From: Spiroplasma poulsonii
Lineage (GTDB): Bacteria; Bacillota_I; Bacilli_A; Mycoplasmatales; Mycoplasmataceae
Assembly: GCF_009866525.1 (NCBI RefSeq)
Contig: NZ_CM020866.1
Coordinates: 194,571-229,554, forward strand
DNA: 34,984 bases
Direction of reading: 5' to 3'
The position numbers were made by a program, and so were the translations under genes. Below are positions 19,400 to 28,555 of the stretch, piece by piece. The notes below the pieces were generated by a model. It ran no database searches. It was not told the origin of the DNA and saw only the letters and a program-made list of their open reading frames with translations. Position 1 is the stretch's first letter, and every line of letters begins with the position of its first letter.

Positions 19400-21040
19400 T
19401 TAATCCGCCGCACTTATTATTCCAAAATCAACATTCTCCTCACTATTAGAGGTTGGATTTGATGCAAAAGAATAATATAAACCAGTATCCAAACTGTTAC
19501 CAAATGTAAACATAACTGCCCATTTGTCTTCTATTTGTCAGTCTCATTCCAAATAAGTTGATTCTTTTAGTAGTCCATGTCCTTTTGGACTTGTTAATAA
19601 AGAATTTTTCATTAAACTAAATAAATCAATATCTTCTAAACTTTTTGCCTCATCTGAATCCTTAAAACTATCGAACATAATTTTAATAGCCCCTTTTAAA
19701 CCATCCTTTTGATTTTTCATTGTTATTTTTTTAAAATCTTGGATAGAGTCTTCTAAACTAATACTACTATCCGCTGTAATACTACCAGAACCTGAATATT
19801 TTAAAAATTGAACAATTATTTTTCCTCAATTAGTTAATTTTTTATCAATTCCATCTCCAGATAAATTTAATGCAATTGATAAATCCTCATTATTTTTATT
19901 TTTCACATTGCCAGATAAACCAAGACCAAAAATATTTAAATAATTTAAGCTAATTTCAAAAGTACCTAAATTTAAAGAATCATTTTTATCAACATTAAAG
20001 ACAGAACCAACTTTTGTTTTATAAAAATCAACAAAATTTTCAGCAGTTGCATTAGATAATTGTTTTCATGGATTATTTTTACCAGCATTAGGATCAACTC
20101 AATTTGCTAATGATAACTCAGTTGCTTTTTTGGTTTTAGATATTCCCATGAAGCCTTTATTTTCAGCAGTTAATTGACCATCTTCCACTTTTTTAATTAA
20201 ATCAGTATCATTATAAGTTATACTAAGGTTTTTAAATTCTTTTTTACTAGCAATATATTCTTTAAATGAATTTTTTAAAGTACTATTTAACTCAGTTGTA
20301 TCTTTTGAAAAATCTCAAATCATTTGATTATATAATGGTTTAAAAATTTCATTTTCTGAAAAATCAACAGTTTCTAATTTTATAAAATAGTCTTTAATAT
20401 TTTCAATTAAAAATCCTACTGCCTTATCAGAAAAAGTCCGTAAAGCAGCAACGTTTTCACTAACATTATAAATACTTGATAGTTGGAAACTAGCATACAT
20501 TTTTTTAAATTGTAACTGAATTGTCGCTGTATAATCAACTCGAACAGCTGAAAATGGTTCGGGATTAATATCTGTTGGAAACTTACTACGTAAATTTTCA
20601 ACATCAATATAACTTACTTTTACAACATTTCTTTCATCATCTAACGTTAATGGCACTGTATTAGAAAAATAATTTGAATATTCGTTTTGTAATTCATAAT
20701 TAACATTATCAAAAATTTTTGTAAAATTGTTAATAAAATAAGTCGCTAATTTATTATCTTCTGAATTGCTTAATTTTAATTGATAAGGTTCAGTATCACC
20801 CTTATTTACTTTAGAATAGATTTTTGATAAGTCATTTTTTGTGCTATCGACATATGGCGTATCTTTAATTTTTTGATTAATTTTTTCAGATGCTTTTACT
20901 TGAATTTCATTAAAGACTTTAATGTCTTCTGCTGTAATACTTTCGTTGCTAAGATTTTTTTGTTATGACAGGCAACAACATTTGGTGCAACAGTTTCAAC
21001 TAATGTTTATTGTCCCTAAAATACTTAATAGTTTTTTCAT
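19400..21040 (-). pseudogene. Large lipoprotein, signal region frameshifted
   Basis: About 546 codons of a Spiroplasma-type lipoprotein. The gene begins MKKLLSILGTI, with GAGGGA before the ATG at 21040. An extra A near 21006 shifts the frame, and a missing A in the A run near 20957 restores it, so only the signal peptide/lipobox stretch is wrong. The undamaged copy at 32936-33068 shows what is expected: ...TLVGTVAPNVVACHNKK, a clear lipobox VVAC. The mature part is open from NLSNESITAEDIKVF to the end ...VDFGIISAAD, with several TGA-encoded Trp. It is Asn/Lys/Ser-rich, secreted and probably membrane-anchored through Cys. The two compensating indels are in or near homopolymers and may be base-calling errors. 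Confidence 0.75.
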
Positions 21041-21268
21041 TGTTTTTTCCCTCTTTGCTTTTAGTTATATTTATTTAAAATTTAAAAACTAAAATTTAGG
21101 CGGGATATGTATCTTACGAAATAAACATAAACATTTTGTATGCAAAAAATTAATTAGAAGGGCAATTTTATAATAAAATTTAATTTTATAAACAATCAAC
21201 ATAATTCTTTCATCTCTATTCTCTACTATTTTTATGTGTTAATAAAAAAACTATAACATTTAATTATT
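20917..21268. repeat. Duplicated lipoprotein 5' end and upstream region, copy 1
   Basis: The 5' part of the lipoprotein gene plus about 225 bases upstream recur almost identically at 32937-33294. The upstream part carries the shared promoter-like AT-rich region and an odd GC-containing tract (GGCGGGATATGTATCTTACG). Here the repeat is interrupted by the IS at 21270. At the second locus it continues into unrelated sequence. Confidence 0.85.
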
Positions 21269-21269
21269 A

Positions 21270-22334
21270 GACTTCTTGCGATACCCTTTTTTATTAAAAT
21301 ATTATTATAAAATATAATTTATGAGGACATAAAAATATGAACAATAATAAATTTAATACTCTTAATGATAGAGAATGGTTAAGATTAACAGGAATAAAAA
21401 AATCCACTTTTAATAAAATGTTAGATATTTTAAAAGTTGCTGAAATAGAAAAATTTAAAAAAGGTGGTAAAACTAATAAATTATCATTAGAAAATAGATT
21501 ATTGATGACTTTATTATATTGACGAGAATATCAGACTTATTTTCATCTTGGTAAAAGTTTTGATATTAGTGAGGCTAATTGTTATCGTAATATTAAGTGA
21601 ATTGAAGATATTTTAATTAAAAACTCTGATTTTCAACAACTTGCTGGTAAAAAAGCACTAATAAATGATTATTTTAATGATAAAACTATTATTATTGATG
21701 CTACCGAAACTCCAATCCAACGCCCAAAAAAAGACAAAAACAATCTTATTCTGGTAAAAAGAAAAAACACACGATCAAAACACAAGTAATTATCGAACAA
21801 GAAACCAAAAAAATTATTGCAACAAGTTTTTCGCTCGGAAAAAAACATGATTATGCTTTATTTAAAGAATCAAAAATCCCAATTTTAAAAAATACCAAAT
21901 TAATAGTTGATAGTGGTTATCAAGGAATACAAAAAAATCACAATAATGTTCTAATACCTACAAAGAAAACAAAGAAAAACCCTTTAAACAAAGAACAAAA
22001 GCAATATAATAGACTAGTTTCAAAAATGAGAATTATTATTGAAAATATTTTTGCTATTCTTAAAAAATTTAAAATTATTACAGAAAAATATCGTAATCGA
22101 AGAAAAAGATTTGGTTTAAGATTTAATTTAATTGCCTCAATTTATAATTTACAATTATTATATTTAACATAAAATATTTATTTAAAATTAAATAATTTAA
22201 ATAATAAATTAATTTTTCGTTGTGGAAAAATATTAAATTTTTAAATAAAAAACATAATTAATTAAAATTATATTTTTCTATTAGTATCTTTTTTACAAAT
22301 ATTTGCAATTTTTTAACAAGTAATGCAAGAAGTC
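21270..22334 (+). mobile_element. IS5-family element, copy 5
   Basis: A full-length 1065-bp copy with TA flanks (21268-21269, 22335-22336). It is inserted about 230 bases upstream of the lipoprotein gene and could affect its promoter region. Confidence 0.95.
21337..22172 (+). CDS. IS5-family transposase, copy 5 (two-frame)
   Basis: Full length, with D121, D192 and E236 motifs present and the A7 slip site intact. ORF A ends at 21789. No disabling change is seen. Confidence 0.87.
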
Positions 22335-22336
22335 TA

Positions 22337-22555
22337 TTGCATTAATGTAAGTTAAAATCTTATTAATTAAAATCATTTTTAAATATTTTGTTCACAGTTG
22401 TCTAAAAAAATATAATGTTACAATAACTGAAACAATTCCTAAAAAGCCAAAAATAACAGCACTATCTGGTGTTTTAACTTTGACCTTATCAACGGCATAC
22501 ACTACAATTAAGATGAGTTCAAACACAATCGAAATAGCACATATTATTGAATCAG
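22337..22555 (-). pseudogene. Membrane-protein fragment trapped between two IS copies
   Basis: An open frame of about 73 codons runs through the whole interval with no start and no stop of its own. It shows two hydrophobic stretches (ICAISIVFELILIVVYAV and IFGFLGIVSVIVTLYFF) joined by a charged loop, and one TGA-encoded Trp. Both ends are cut by IS insertions. The parent protein is not recognised. Confidence 0.55.
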
Positions 22556-22557
22556 TA

Positions 22558-23622
22558 GACTTATTGCATTACTTGTTAAAAAATTGCAAATATTTGTAAA
22601 AAAGATACTAATAGAAAAATATAATTTTAATTAATTATGTTTTTTATTTAAAAATTTAATATTTTTCCACAACGAAAAATTAATTTATTATTTAAATTAT
22701 TTAATTTTAAATAAATATTTTATGTTAAATATAATAATTGTAAATTATAAATTGAGGCAATTAAATTAAATCTTAAACCAAATCTTTTTCTTCGATTACG
22801 ATATTTTTCTGTAATAATTTTAAATTTTTTAAGAATAGCAAAAATATTTTCAATAATAATTCTCATTTTTGAAACTAGTCTATTATATTGCTTTTGTTCT
22901 TTGTTTAAAGGGTTTTTCTTTGTTTTCTTTGTAGGTATTAGAACATTATTGTGATTTTTTTGTATTCCTTGATAACCACTATCAACTATTAATTTGGTAT
23001 TTTTTAAAATTGGGATTTTTGATTCTTTAAATAAAGCATAATCATGTTTTTTTCCGAGCGAAAAACTTGTTGCAATAATTTTTTTGGTTTCTTGTTCGAT
23101 AATTACTTGTGTTTTGATCGTGTGTTTTTTCTTTTTACCAGAATAAGATTGTTTTTGTCTTTTTTTGGGCGTTGGATTGGAGTTTCGGTAGCATCAATAA
23201 TAATAGTTTTATCATTAAAATAATCATTTATTAGTGCTTTTTTACCAGCAAGTTGTTGAAAATCAGAGTTTTTAATTAAAATATCTTCAATTCACTTAAT
23301 ATTACGATAACAATTAGCCTCACTAATATCAAAACTTTTACCAAGATGAAAATAAGTCTGATATTCTCGTCAATATAATAAAGTCATCAATAATCTATTT
23401 TCTAATGATAATTTATTAGTTTTACCACCTTTTTTAAATTTTTCTATTTCAGCAACTTTTAAAATATCTAACATTTTATTAAAAGTGAATTTTTTTATTC
23501 CTGTTAATCTTAACCATTCTCTATCATTAAGAGTATTAAATTTATTATTGTTCATATTTTTATGTCCTCATAAATTATATTTTATAATAATATTTTAATA
23601 AAAAAGGGTATCGCAAGAAGTC
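22558..23622 (-). mobile_element. IS5-family element, copy 6
   Basis: A 1065-bp copy, TA flanks at 22556-22557 and 23623-23624. Its right terminal repeat has a change (GACTTATTGC for GACTTCTTGC), which may weaken mobility. It faces copy 5 across 222 bp. Confidence 0.93.
22720..23555 (-). CDS. IS5-family transposase, copy 6 (two-frame)
   Basis: Full length, with catalytic motifs kept. It carries KKFTFN instead of KKSTFN in the N-terminal helix-turn-helix, a variant shared with the copy at 33550-34384. ORF A ends at 23103. Confidence 0.83.
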
Positions 23623-23623
23623 T

Positions 23624-23908
23624 ACTGTGGCTGCTCGTCGCTACGAAAAAGAACAAGCAACAAACCCTTTTTTAAGTGGGTTAACATACCAACAAGCACG
23701 CGAACAAATTTGTGCTGAAAGCGACAAATTAAAAGCAGAATACCATTCTTTCGTAAAAAACAAGTATTCTGCTAAAACCACAGCAAGAGAAAATAATTCT
23801 CTTGTAGATAAGTCTAACACACACTATGAAAAAAACAAGGGTGACCCGCCAGAATTATCCGAAGAAGAACTCGAACAATTACTTATCGACTTAGCCGAGT
23901 TAGGTTAA
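23624..23908 (+). pseudogene. C-terminal fragment of unidentified gene, cut by IS
   Basis: An open frame leaves the IS end and runs about 93 codons to TAA. It is hydrophilic, with a charged start (AARRYEKEQATNPF) and an acidic end (PELSEEELEQLLIDLAELG). The base composition is less AT-rich than that of its neighbours, which suggests plasmid or phage origin. The N-terminus is lost. No family is recognised. It converges with the 37-aa membrane peptide gene. Confidence 0.55.
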
Positions 23909-23996
23909 CTCCATATCAACAAAGCATAAGAGCTTGTATAAAACCACCGAGTAGCAAGACAACAAATAAACAAACCCAAGATATGGTCTTCCTCAT
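23883..23996 (-). CDS. 37-aa single-helix membrane peptide
   Basis: A small gene, MRKTISWVC... with a strong hydrophobic segment (about residues 5-26) and basic ends. It has one TGA-encoded Trp. AAAAGGAT precedes the ATG. The stop overlaps the end of the opposite-strand fragment by 26 bases. It could be a plasmid/phage membrane peptide. No family is recognised and the call rests on the frame, start signal and membrane profile only. Confidence 0.45.
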
Positions 23997-24259
23997 ATCC
24001 TTTTTACTGTTTAAAAAAACAGCATTTTTTTGCTCTTTTTTATTCCAATAAAAGTCCAAAATCAATACCATTACTATACCAAAACAAAAATTTATTAAAT
24101 TTTATCTATTTTCTAAACAAATTTAGTAGTAATTTTTGAATAAAATCACTAAATATATTAATTTAATATATAATTAATATATATAATTTATATAAAAAAC
24201 ATTGTAATATTAAAGTTAAATATGATGCAGAACGACAAGAATTTTGGCACGCCAAGCAC

Positions 24260-24304
24260 CCGAAACCCCGCACTCCCAACGTTGTTGATAGTGCGGGGTT
24301 TCGG
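24260..24304. repeat. GC-rich hairpin, 15-bp perfect stem
   Basis: Arms CCGAAACCCCGCACT and AGTGCGGGGTTTCGG are perfectly complementary around a 15-base loop. The stem is strikingly GC-rich for this genome. No T run follows directly, so it is not a typical terminator. Confidence 0.9.
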
Positions 24305-24326
24305 CTTAATGTTTGTGTTCCGCAGT

Positions 24327-24382
24327 GGTGGGTTTTTATTGGTTATGTTAATTGCAATTAACATAACCAATAAAAACCCACC
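24327..24382. repeat. Perfect 56-bp palindrome
   Basis: The sequence reads identically on both strands over 56 bases with no spacer. Each half is 28 bases, beginning GGTGGGTTTTTATTGG and ending TTAATTG at the centre. It lies 22 bases after the GC-rich hairpin. It can extrude as a cruciform or form a hairpin on single-stranded DNA. Confidence 0.95.
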
Positions 24383-24462
24383 TAGTTCCTTTTTTCTTTT
24401 TGCCCGTGCCCTTAAAAGAAAAAAGTGAACCCAAAAAAGAAAAAACCCTGCCCTGTCAAGAT

Positions 24463-24798
24463 ATGTTGATCAAATGACTTTGTAGTCAAACTGATATTGA
24501 GAACTATCAAACGGAGCGGGAGTTAAAAATGAAAAACGGCAATTTAAATACTTACCCCGACCTTATCATCACCAAAAATGATGATAGTGAAATTTATGTT
24601 GAATTTGAACGCACCCGCAAGCCCCCAGAGCGTTTTAGAACTAAACTAATTAACTTATGCGAGTGACTTGTTGTGGGCGGTAAAATTCACTGAATTACTC
24701 CTATTCAAACATTAGCTATTTGAATTGAAAACCAAATTAACAATATTGGTGCTTATCCATCACAGCATACCTACGAAATTTGAAACAACAAAGAATAA
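24463..24798 (+). pseudogene. Replication-relaxation-like plasmid protein, C-terminal piece
   Basis: An open frame of 111 codons (a start at 24529 with GGAG upstream would give 89 aa). The core YPDLIITKNDDSEIYVEFERT is followed by RFRTKLINLCEWL and ends with YEIWNNKE. The pattern PD..I.....IYVEFERTRK resembles replication-relaxation proteins of mobile elements, but this is a motif-level guess. A homologue lies at 28552-28999, where the similarity extends further upstream. Here the similarity ends near the LP-x-x-QDM residues, so this copy is probably 5'-truncated. Several TGA codons are Trp. Confidence 0.5.
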
Positions 24799-24889
24799 TG
24801 AAAAAGAAATTATAAATGAATACCTATTAAAATAAGTTTGTTTGCTTTTTTTATAAAATATGTTAATATTAATTTGGAACAATAAAAAA

Positions 24890-25073
24890 TTGAGAGTTAA
24901 CCACTCTCCTATTGTGTTAAATTATCCTATTTGGATAATTTTTTAATTATGTAAATAATTTGCAATAGTAGCGTGATTATTTTGAGAACATTACAAATAA
25001 TTTGTAATAATTCCATTAAACCACCGCCTAACTATTTTTTTTGGAACCATTAGGGAGTGGTTAAAACTCTCAA
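24890..25073. repeat. Inverted repeats enclosing a small peptide gene
   Basis: The left arm 24890-24911 (TTGAGAGTTAACCACTCTCC...) and the right arm 25051-25073 are inverted copies that differ mainly by one added base. The left arm is itself a short hairpin followed on the minus strand by T6, so it can end the leftward transcript. In the leader the right arm contains AACCACT, which can pair with GGTGGTT just before the peptide's start codon. Confidence 0.8.
24927..25016 (-). CDS. 29-aa hydrophobic peptide, toxin-like
   Basis: The reading frame begins MELLQIICNV and ends IYIIKKLSK: one long Ile/Leu-rich helix with a basic tail. It is preceded by a GGCGGTGG ribosome-binding-like tract. That tract can be masked by complementary AACCACT bases in the upstream repeat. 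The gene sits inside inverted repeats and ends next to a hairpin (AATTATCC / GGATAATT). Size, hydrophobicity and leader structure resemble type I toxin peptides, but no antisense RNA promoter has been identified. It could equally be a phage membrane peptide. Confidence 0.4.
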   Translation of the reverse strand: MELLQIICNVLKIITLLLQIIYIIKKLSK

Positions 25074-25125
25074 CTTAATTATAACATCGTTAAGTTAAAA
25101 ACTTTTTTAAGATTTTTATAAAATA

Positions 25126-26190
25126 GACTTCTTGCATTACTTGTTAAAAAATTGCAAATATTTGTAAAAAAGATACTAATAGAAAAATATAATTTTAATT
25201 AATTATGTTTTTTATTTAAAAATTTAATATTTTTCCACAACGAAAAATTAATTTATTATTTAAATTATTTAATTTTAAATAAATATTTTATGTTAAATAT
25301 AATAATTGTAAATTATAAATTGAGGCAATTAAATTAAATCTTAAACCAAATCTTTTTCTTCGATTACGATATTTTTCTGTAATAATTTTAAATTTTTTAA
25401 GAATAGCAAAAATATTTTCAATAATAATTCTCATTTTTGAAACTAGTCTATTATATTGCTTTTGTTCTTTTTTTAAAGGGTTTTTCTTTGTTTTCTTTGT
25501 AGGTATTAGAACATTATTGTGATTTTTTTGTATTCCTTGATAACCACTATCAACTATTAATTTGGTATTTTTTAAAATTGGGATTTTTGATTCTTTAAAT
25601 AAAGCATAATCATGTTTTTTTCCGAGCGAAAAACTTGTTGCAATAATTTTTTTGGTTTCTTGTTCGATAATTACTTGTGTTTTGATCGTGTGTTTTTTCT
25701 TTTTACCAGAATAAGATTGTTTTTGTCTTTTTTTGGGCGTTGGATTGGAGTTTCGGTAGAATCAATAATAATAGTTTTATCATTAAAATAATCATTTATT
25801 AGTGCTTTTTTACCAGCAAGTTGTTGAAAATCAGAGTTTTTAATTAAAATATCTTCAATTCACTTAATATTACGATAACAATTAGCCTCACTAATATCAA
25901 AACTTTTACCAAGATGAAAATAAGTCTGATATTCTCGTCAATATAATAAAGTCATCAATAATCTATTTTCTAATGATAATTTATTAGTTTTACCACCTTT
26001 TTTAAATTTTTCTATTTCAGCAACTTTTAAAATATCTAACATTTTATTAAAAGTGGATTTTTTTATTCCTGTTAATCTTAACCATTCTCTATCATTAAGA
26101 GTATTAAATTTATTATTGTTCATATTTTTATGTCCTCATAAATTATATTTTATAATAATATTTTAATAAAAAAGGGTATCGCAAGAAGTC
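25126..26190 (-). mobile_element. IS5-family element, copy 7
   Basis: A full-length 1065-bp copy with TA at 25124-25125 and 26191-26192. It is inserted in parA, whose 5' part continues from 26192. It is the only copy in the window without a close convergent partner. Confidence 0.95.
25288..26123 (-). CDS. IS5-family transposase, copy 7 (two-frame)
   Basis: Full length. Two amino-acid changes relative to the other copies are DSTE for DATE beside the first catalytic Asp and NPLKKEQ for NPLNKEQ. The catalytic D, D and E remain. ORF A ends at 25671. Confidence 0.83.
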
Positions 26191-26192
26191 TA

Positions 26193-26446
26193 ATGATGTC
26201 AATGTTTTTATATTTTGTTGATTGAATAATGTTATTAATTCCAACATTAAACCCACCAAACAATTTTAATAAAGTAATATCTTTTATAATTTTATTTGTA
26301 TAAAATTGAACAGATAAGGTTGCTTGGGGGTCAAGATCAATCAACAAAACCTTTGCCCCATCAAGTGCTAATTTATAAGCAACATTTTTGCATAATGTTG
26401 TTTTGCCAACCCCACCTTTTTTATTACAAAAACTAATCATCTTCAT
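26193..26446 (-). pseudogene. parA: ParA/Soj partition ATPase, truncated by IS
   Basis: Plasmid-partition ParA normally binds DNA through ATP and moves plasmids apart. Only about 84 residues are left: the start [18 protein letters not shown] has the deviant Walker A (KGGVGKTT), followed by [12 protein letters not shown] (Walker A'/B region). The frame then runs into the IS. The ATG at 26446 is chosen because it opens directly into the ParA motif, and an ATG at 26467 would add 7 residues. It overlaps the end of the upstream ribbon-helix-helix gene by 14 bases, so the two were translationally coupled. ATP-dependent partition cannot work from this fragment. Confidence 0.85.
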
Positions 26447-26675
26447 TGTTGTTGTTTTCCTTTCCATAGCGCTCTTCTAAAATAATTGTCATTAAAGTTG
26501 TATAACTCCACCTTTTTTCTTCTGCTTCTTTTCTAAATTTATTTACTAAATATTTAGAACAAAAAGTATTGGGTATCATATCTTTGCTTGTTCTTTTTTT
26601 AAATTCTTTTGTATTAGAAAAACTTGATAGTTCTTTTATTCCATTTTTTTCAAGAAATGTATTTAATTTTGCCAT
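26433..26675 (-). CDS. Small ribbon-helix-helix-like protein next to parA
   Basis: An 80-aa basic protein. The segment [19 protein letters not shown] continuing into [11 protein letters not shown] looks like the two helices of a CopG/ribbon-helix-helix DNA-binding domain, preceded by a short possible strand (DMIPNTFCS). The position directly before parA with overlapping ends suggests a partition regulator or a centromere-binding ParB-like partner. GAGAAAT precedes the ATG weakly. The family assignment is by pattern only. Confidence 0.6.
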   Translation of the reverse strand: MAKLNTFLEKNGIKELSSFSNTKEFKKRTSKDMIPNTFCSKYLVNKFRKEAEEKRWSYTTLMTIILEERYGKENNNNEDD

Positions 26676-27051
26676 AATATTTCTCTTTTTTTCATATATA
26701 TTTTATCATTATTTTAAAAATAAAATATTTTTTATTTGTTTTATTTTTAAAATGTAAATAAGTCAAAAAATGAAATATATAAATATTTTATAATGTTATT
26801 ATCATTTCCCTGCGAAAATAAAACTCAATGCGCCACAAACGACGATAACAAAACAAGCAATGAAAAACCCTTATTTTATAAGGGTTTTAAGTAGGGAAAT
26901 ATGTTAAATTATTCGGTTTAAATTGCTCTAAATTTTTAATAAGAACACTGAATAAAGTTTTGTGTTACTATTATTTTAGTATCAAAAAAAAAATCAATTA
27001 TTAACTTAACAAAATATCAAAATAATACAAATTTCAGAAAGGAAACATAAA
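26676..27051. promoter_or_regulatory. Intergenic region with nested hairpins between parA module and surface gene
   Basis: A TGATAAAAT -10-like element lies just upstream of the leftward module. Further right an outer stem ATTTCCCT (26804-26811) / AGGGAAAT (26893-26900) encloses a hairpin AAAACCCTTA / TAAGGGTTTT (near 26863-26888). The inner hairpin has a T run on one side. The area near 27030 carries the leader of the surface-protein gene with AGAAAGGAAA before the ATG. Confidence 0.5.
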
Positions 27052-28077
27052 ATGAAAAAATTACTAAGTATCTTAACCATAACAACATTGACGGCGAACG
27101 TTCCTGCTCCGTTGCTTGCCAACACACCTTTAACTCGTAATAAACGCGATGTTGGCGCAACTAAAACAGATGTTAATACACGTGTAATAAAAACTGATGG
27201 AGCTAATAAACCAACAGCACATCAAATAAAAAATATATTAAAAGAATTAAATCTACAATTAGACATCACAAAAATTAACGTTACAAACATTACTAATAAC
27301 AGTGCAACAATTACTTCTACTGAATTTAGTGGTAGCAGAACATTAAATTTTAAAGTTGATAAATCTATTGATTTAAAAAAAATAATTATTAACATTGATT
27401 TAGGTTCAATTATAACTGATGGAATTAACTTGCCGACTATTGAACAAATCAAAGACAAATTAAAAGAATTAAATCTACAATTAGACATCACAAAAATTAA
27501 CGTTACAAAAATTGCTAATAACAATGCAGCAATTACTTCAAATGATGAAAATATTTATACCAAAAATGTAATTGTTAATTATACTATTTCAATAAAATCA
27601 TTTATTAGAAATACTGATTTAGGTTCAATTATAACTGATGGAATTAACTTGCCGACTATTGAACAAATCAAAGACAAATTAAAAAAATTAAATAATAAAT
27701 TAAAAGATGTTAAATTTCATTTTTTTATTAAAAATATAGATATTACTGATATAAAACCTACAAGTGCAAAATTAAATTATCTATATCCACATATTTATTC
27801 AGATACAGTAGATATTAATTTTACATCTAATATTAATTTAGACAAAATTATTACAAATAATAATTTAGGTGAATTTATAACTAATAATTTGTTTAAACCA
27901 GCAGAACAACAAATCAAAGACAAATTAAAAGAATTAAATCCACAATTAGACATCACAAAAACTAACGTTACACACATTACTAATAACAGTGCAACAATTA
28001 CTTCAAATGATGAAAATATTTATACCAAAAATGTAATTGTTAATTATACTGTTTCAATAAGTTCAATTAATTGATAA
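27052..28077 (+). CDS. Secreted repeat-domain surface protein
   Basis: 341 aa. Residues 1-24 are a signal peptide (MKKLLSILTI ... LLAN) without a lipobox Cys. About four repeats of 65-85 residues follow, each with an Ile-x-x-x-Leu-Lys-Glu-Leu-Asn helix, an LDITKINVT strand, an AxITS segment and a VNYT/NFT strand, separated by DLGSIITDGI-type linkers. The last TGA is Trp and TAA follows. The repeats are a common surface-protein pattern in mollicutes, possibly adhesins, but this is not shown. AGAAAGGAAA precedes the ATG. Its first 34 codons are nearly identical in DNA to those of the unrelated propeller gene at 29614-30711. Confidence 0.75.
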
Positions 28078-28090
28078 ATATTATTTAAAA
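27863..28090 (+). repeat. Direct repeat, copy 1 (C-terminal repeat plus 3' flank)
   Basis: About 228 bases covering the last repeat domain, stop codon and 3' flank. It recurs with only a few base changes at 28297-28524. Recombination between the copies would fuse the two surface genes. Confidence 0.85.
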
Positions 28091-28103
28091 AATATGGAAA
28101 AAT

Positions 28104-28511
28104 ATGAAAAAAAATAAAAAGAAATGAAAAAAAATAATTTATGCAATTAATATAAAATTATTTTTATTAGACATATGCTTAATAATTTTTATCATTTTAA
28201 TATTATATTTTAGTTTTTGTAATATATCAAATATTGTAATTCAACCAACAAGTGTAACTGACAACAAACAAATAAACGAAATAATTAAAAACACTGATTT
28301 AGGTGAATTTATAACTAATAATTTGTCTAAACCAGCAGAACAACAAATCAAAGACAAATTAAAAGAATTAAATCCACAATTAGACATCACAAAAATTAAC
28401 GTTACACACATTACTAATAACAGTGCAACAATTACTTCAAATGATGAAAATATTTATACCAAAAATGTAATTGTTAATTATACTGTTTCAATAAGTTCAA
28501 TTAATTGATAA
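28104..28511 (+). CDS. Membrane-anchored single-repeat surface protein
   Basis: 135 aa. A basic start (MKKNKKKWKK) and one hydrophobic segment (about 20-44, ending YFSFCNIS) could be a membrane anchor, or, with the Cys, an atypical lipobox. The rest is one repeat domain nearly identical to the last repeat of the gene at 27052. TGA codes for Trp twice. It starts 26 bases after the previous stop, with a weak GGAAA before the ATG. It may be a C-terminal domain copied onto a new anchor. Confidence 0.6.
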
Positions 28512-28524
28512 ATATTATTTAAAA
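28297..28524 (+). repeat. Direct repeat, copy 2
   Basis: Partner of 27863-28090. Similarity ends just after the shared 3' flank ATAAATATTATTTAAAA. Confidence 0.85.
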
Positions 28525-28525
28525 T

Positions 28526-28555
28526 AAAAAGAGCATATTAATATGCTCTTTTTAT
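28526..28555. terminator. Bidirectional terminator
   Basis: Palindrome AGAGCATATTAATATGCTCT flanked by A and T runs. It lies between the stop of the rightward surface gene and the stop of the leftward plasmid-type gene. Confidence 0.8.

Larger units (their letters stand above)
23997..24462. other. Non-coding region with strong palindromes
   Basis: No credible gene is present. The open frames seen here only read through the palindromes. The region has an AT-rich stretch (24060-24210), the GC-rich hairpin at 24260-24304 and the 56-bp palindrome at 24327-24382, then an A/G-rich stretch leading into the plasmid-type gene fragment. Confidence 0.6.
24799..25125. other. Region around the inverted-repeat peptide module
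   Basis: About 330 bases before the IS. Apart from the 29-aa peptide gene and its flanking inverted repeats nothing else is supported. The rest is AT-rich. Confidence 0.5.

Noticed and set aside
20416-20607. 63-aa frame in the lipoprotein gene
   Set aside because: Out-of-frame shadow; the lipoprotein frame continues through with TGA as Trp.
24188-24428. Open frames on both strands of 60-68 aa
   Set aside because: They read through the hairpin and the 56-bp palindrome, mirror each other and have no start signal.
27222-27977. Minus-strand frames inside the repeat surface gene
   Set aside because: Antisense shadows of the repeats; the plus-strand frame has signal peptide, ribosome-binding site and domain repeats.
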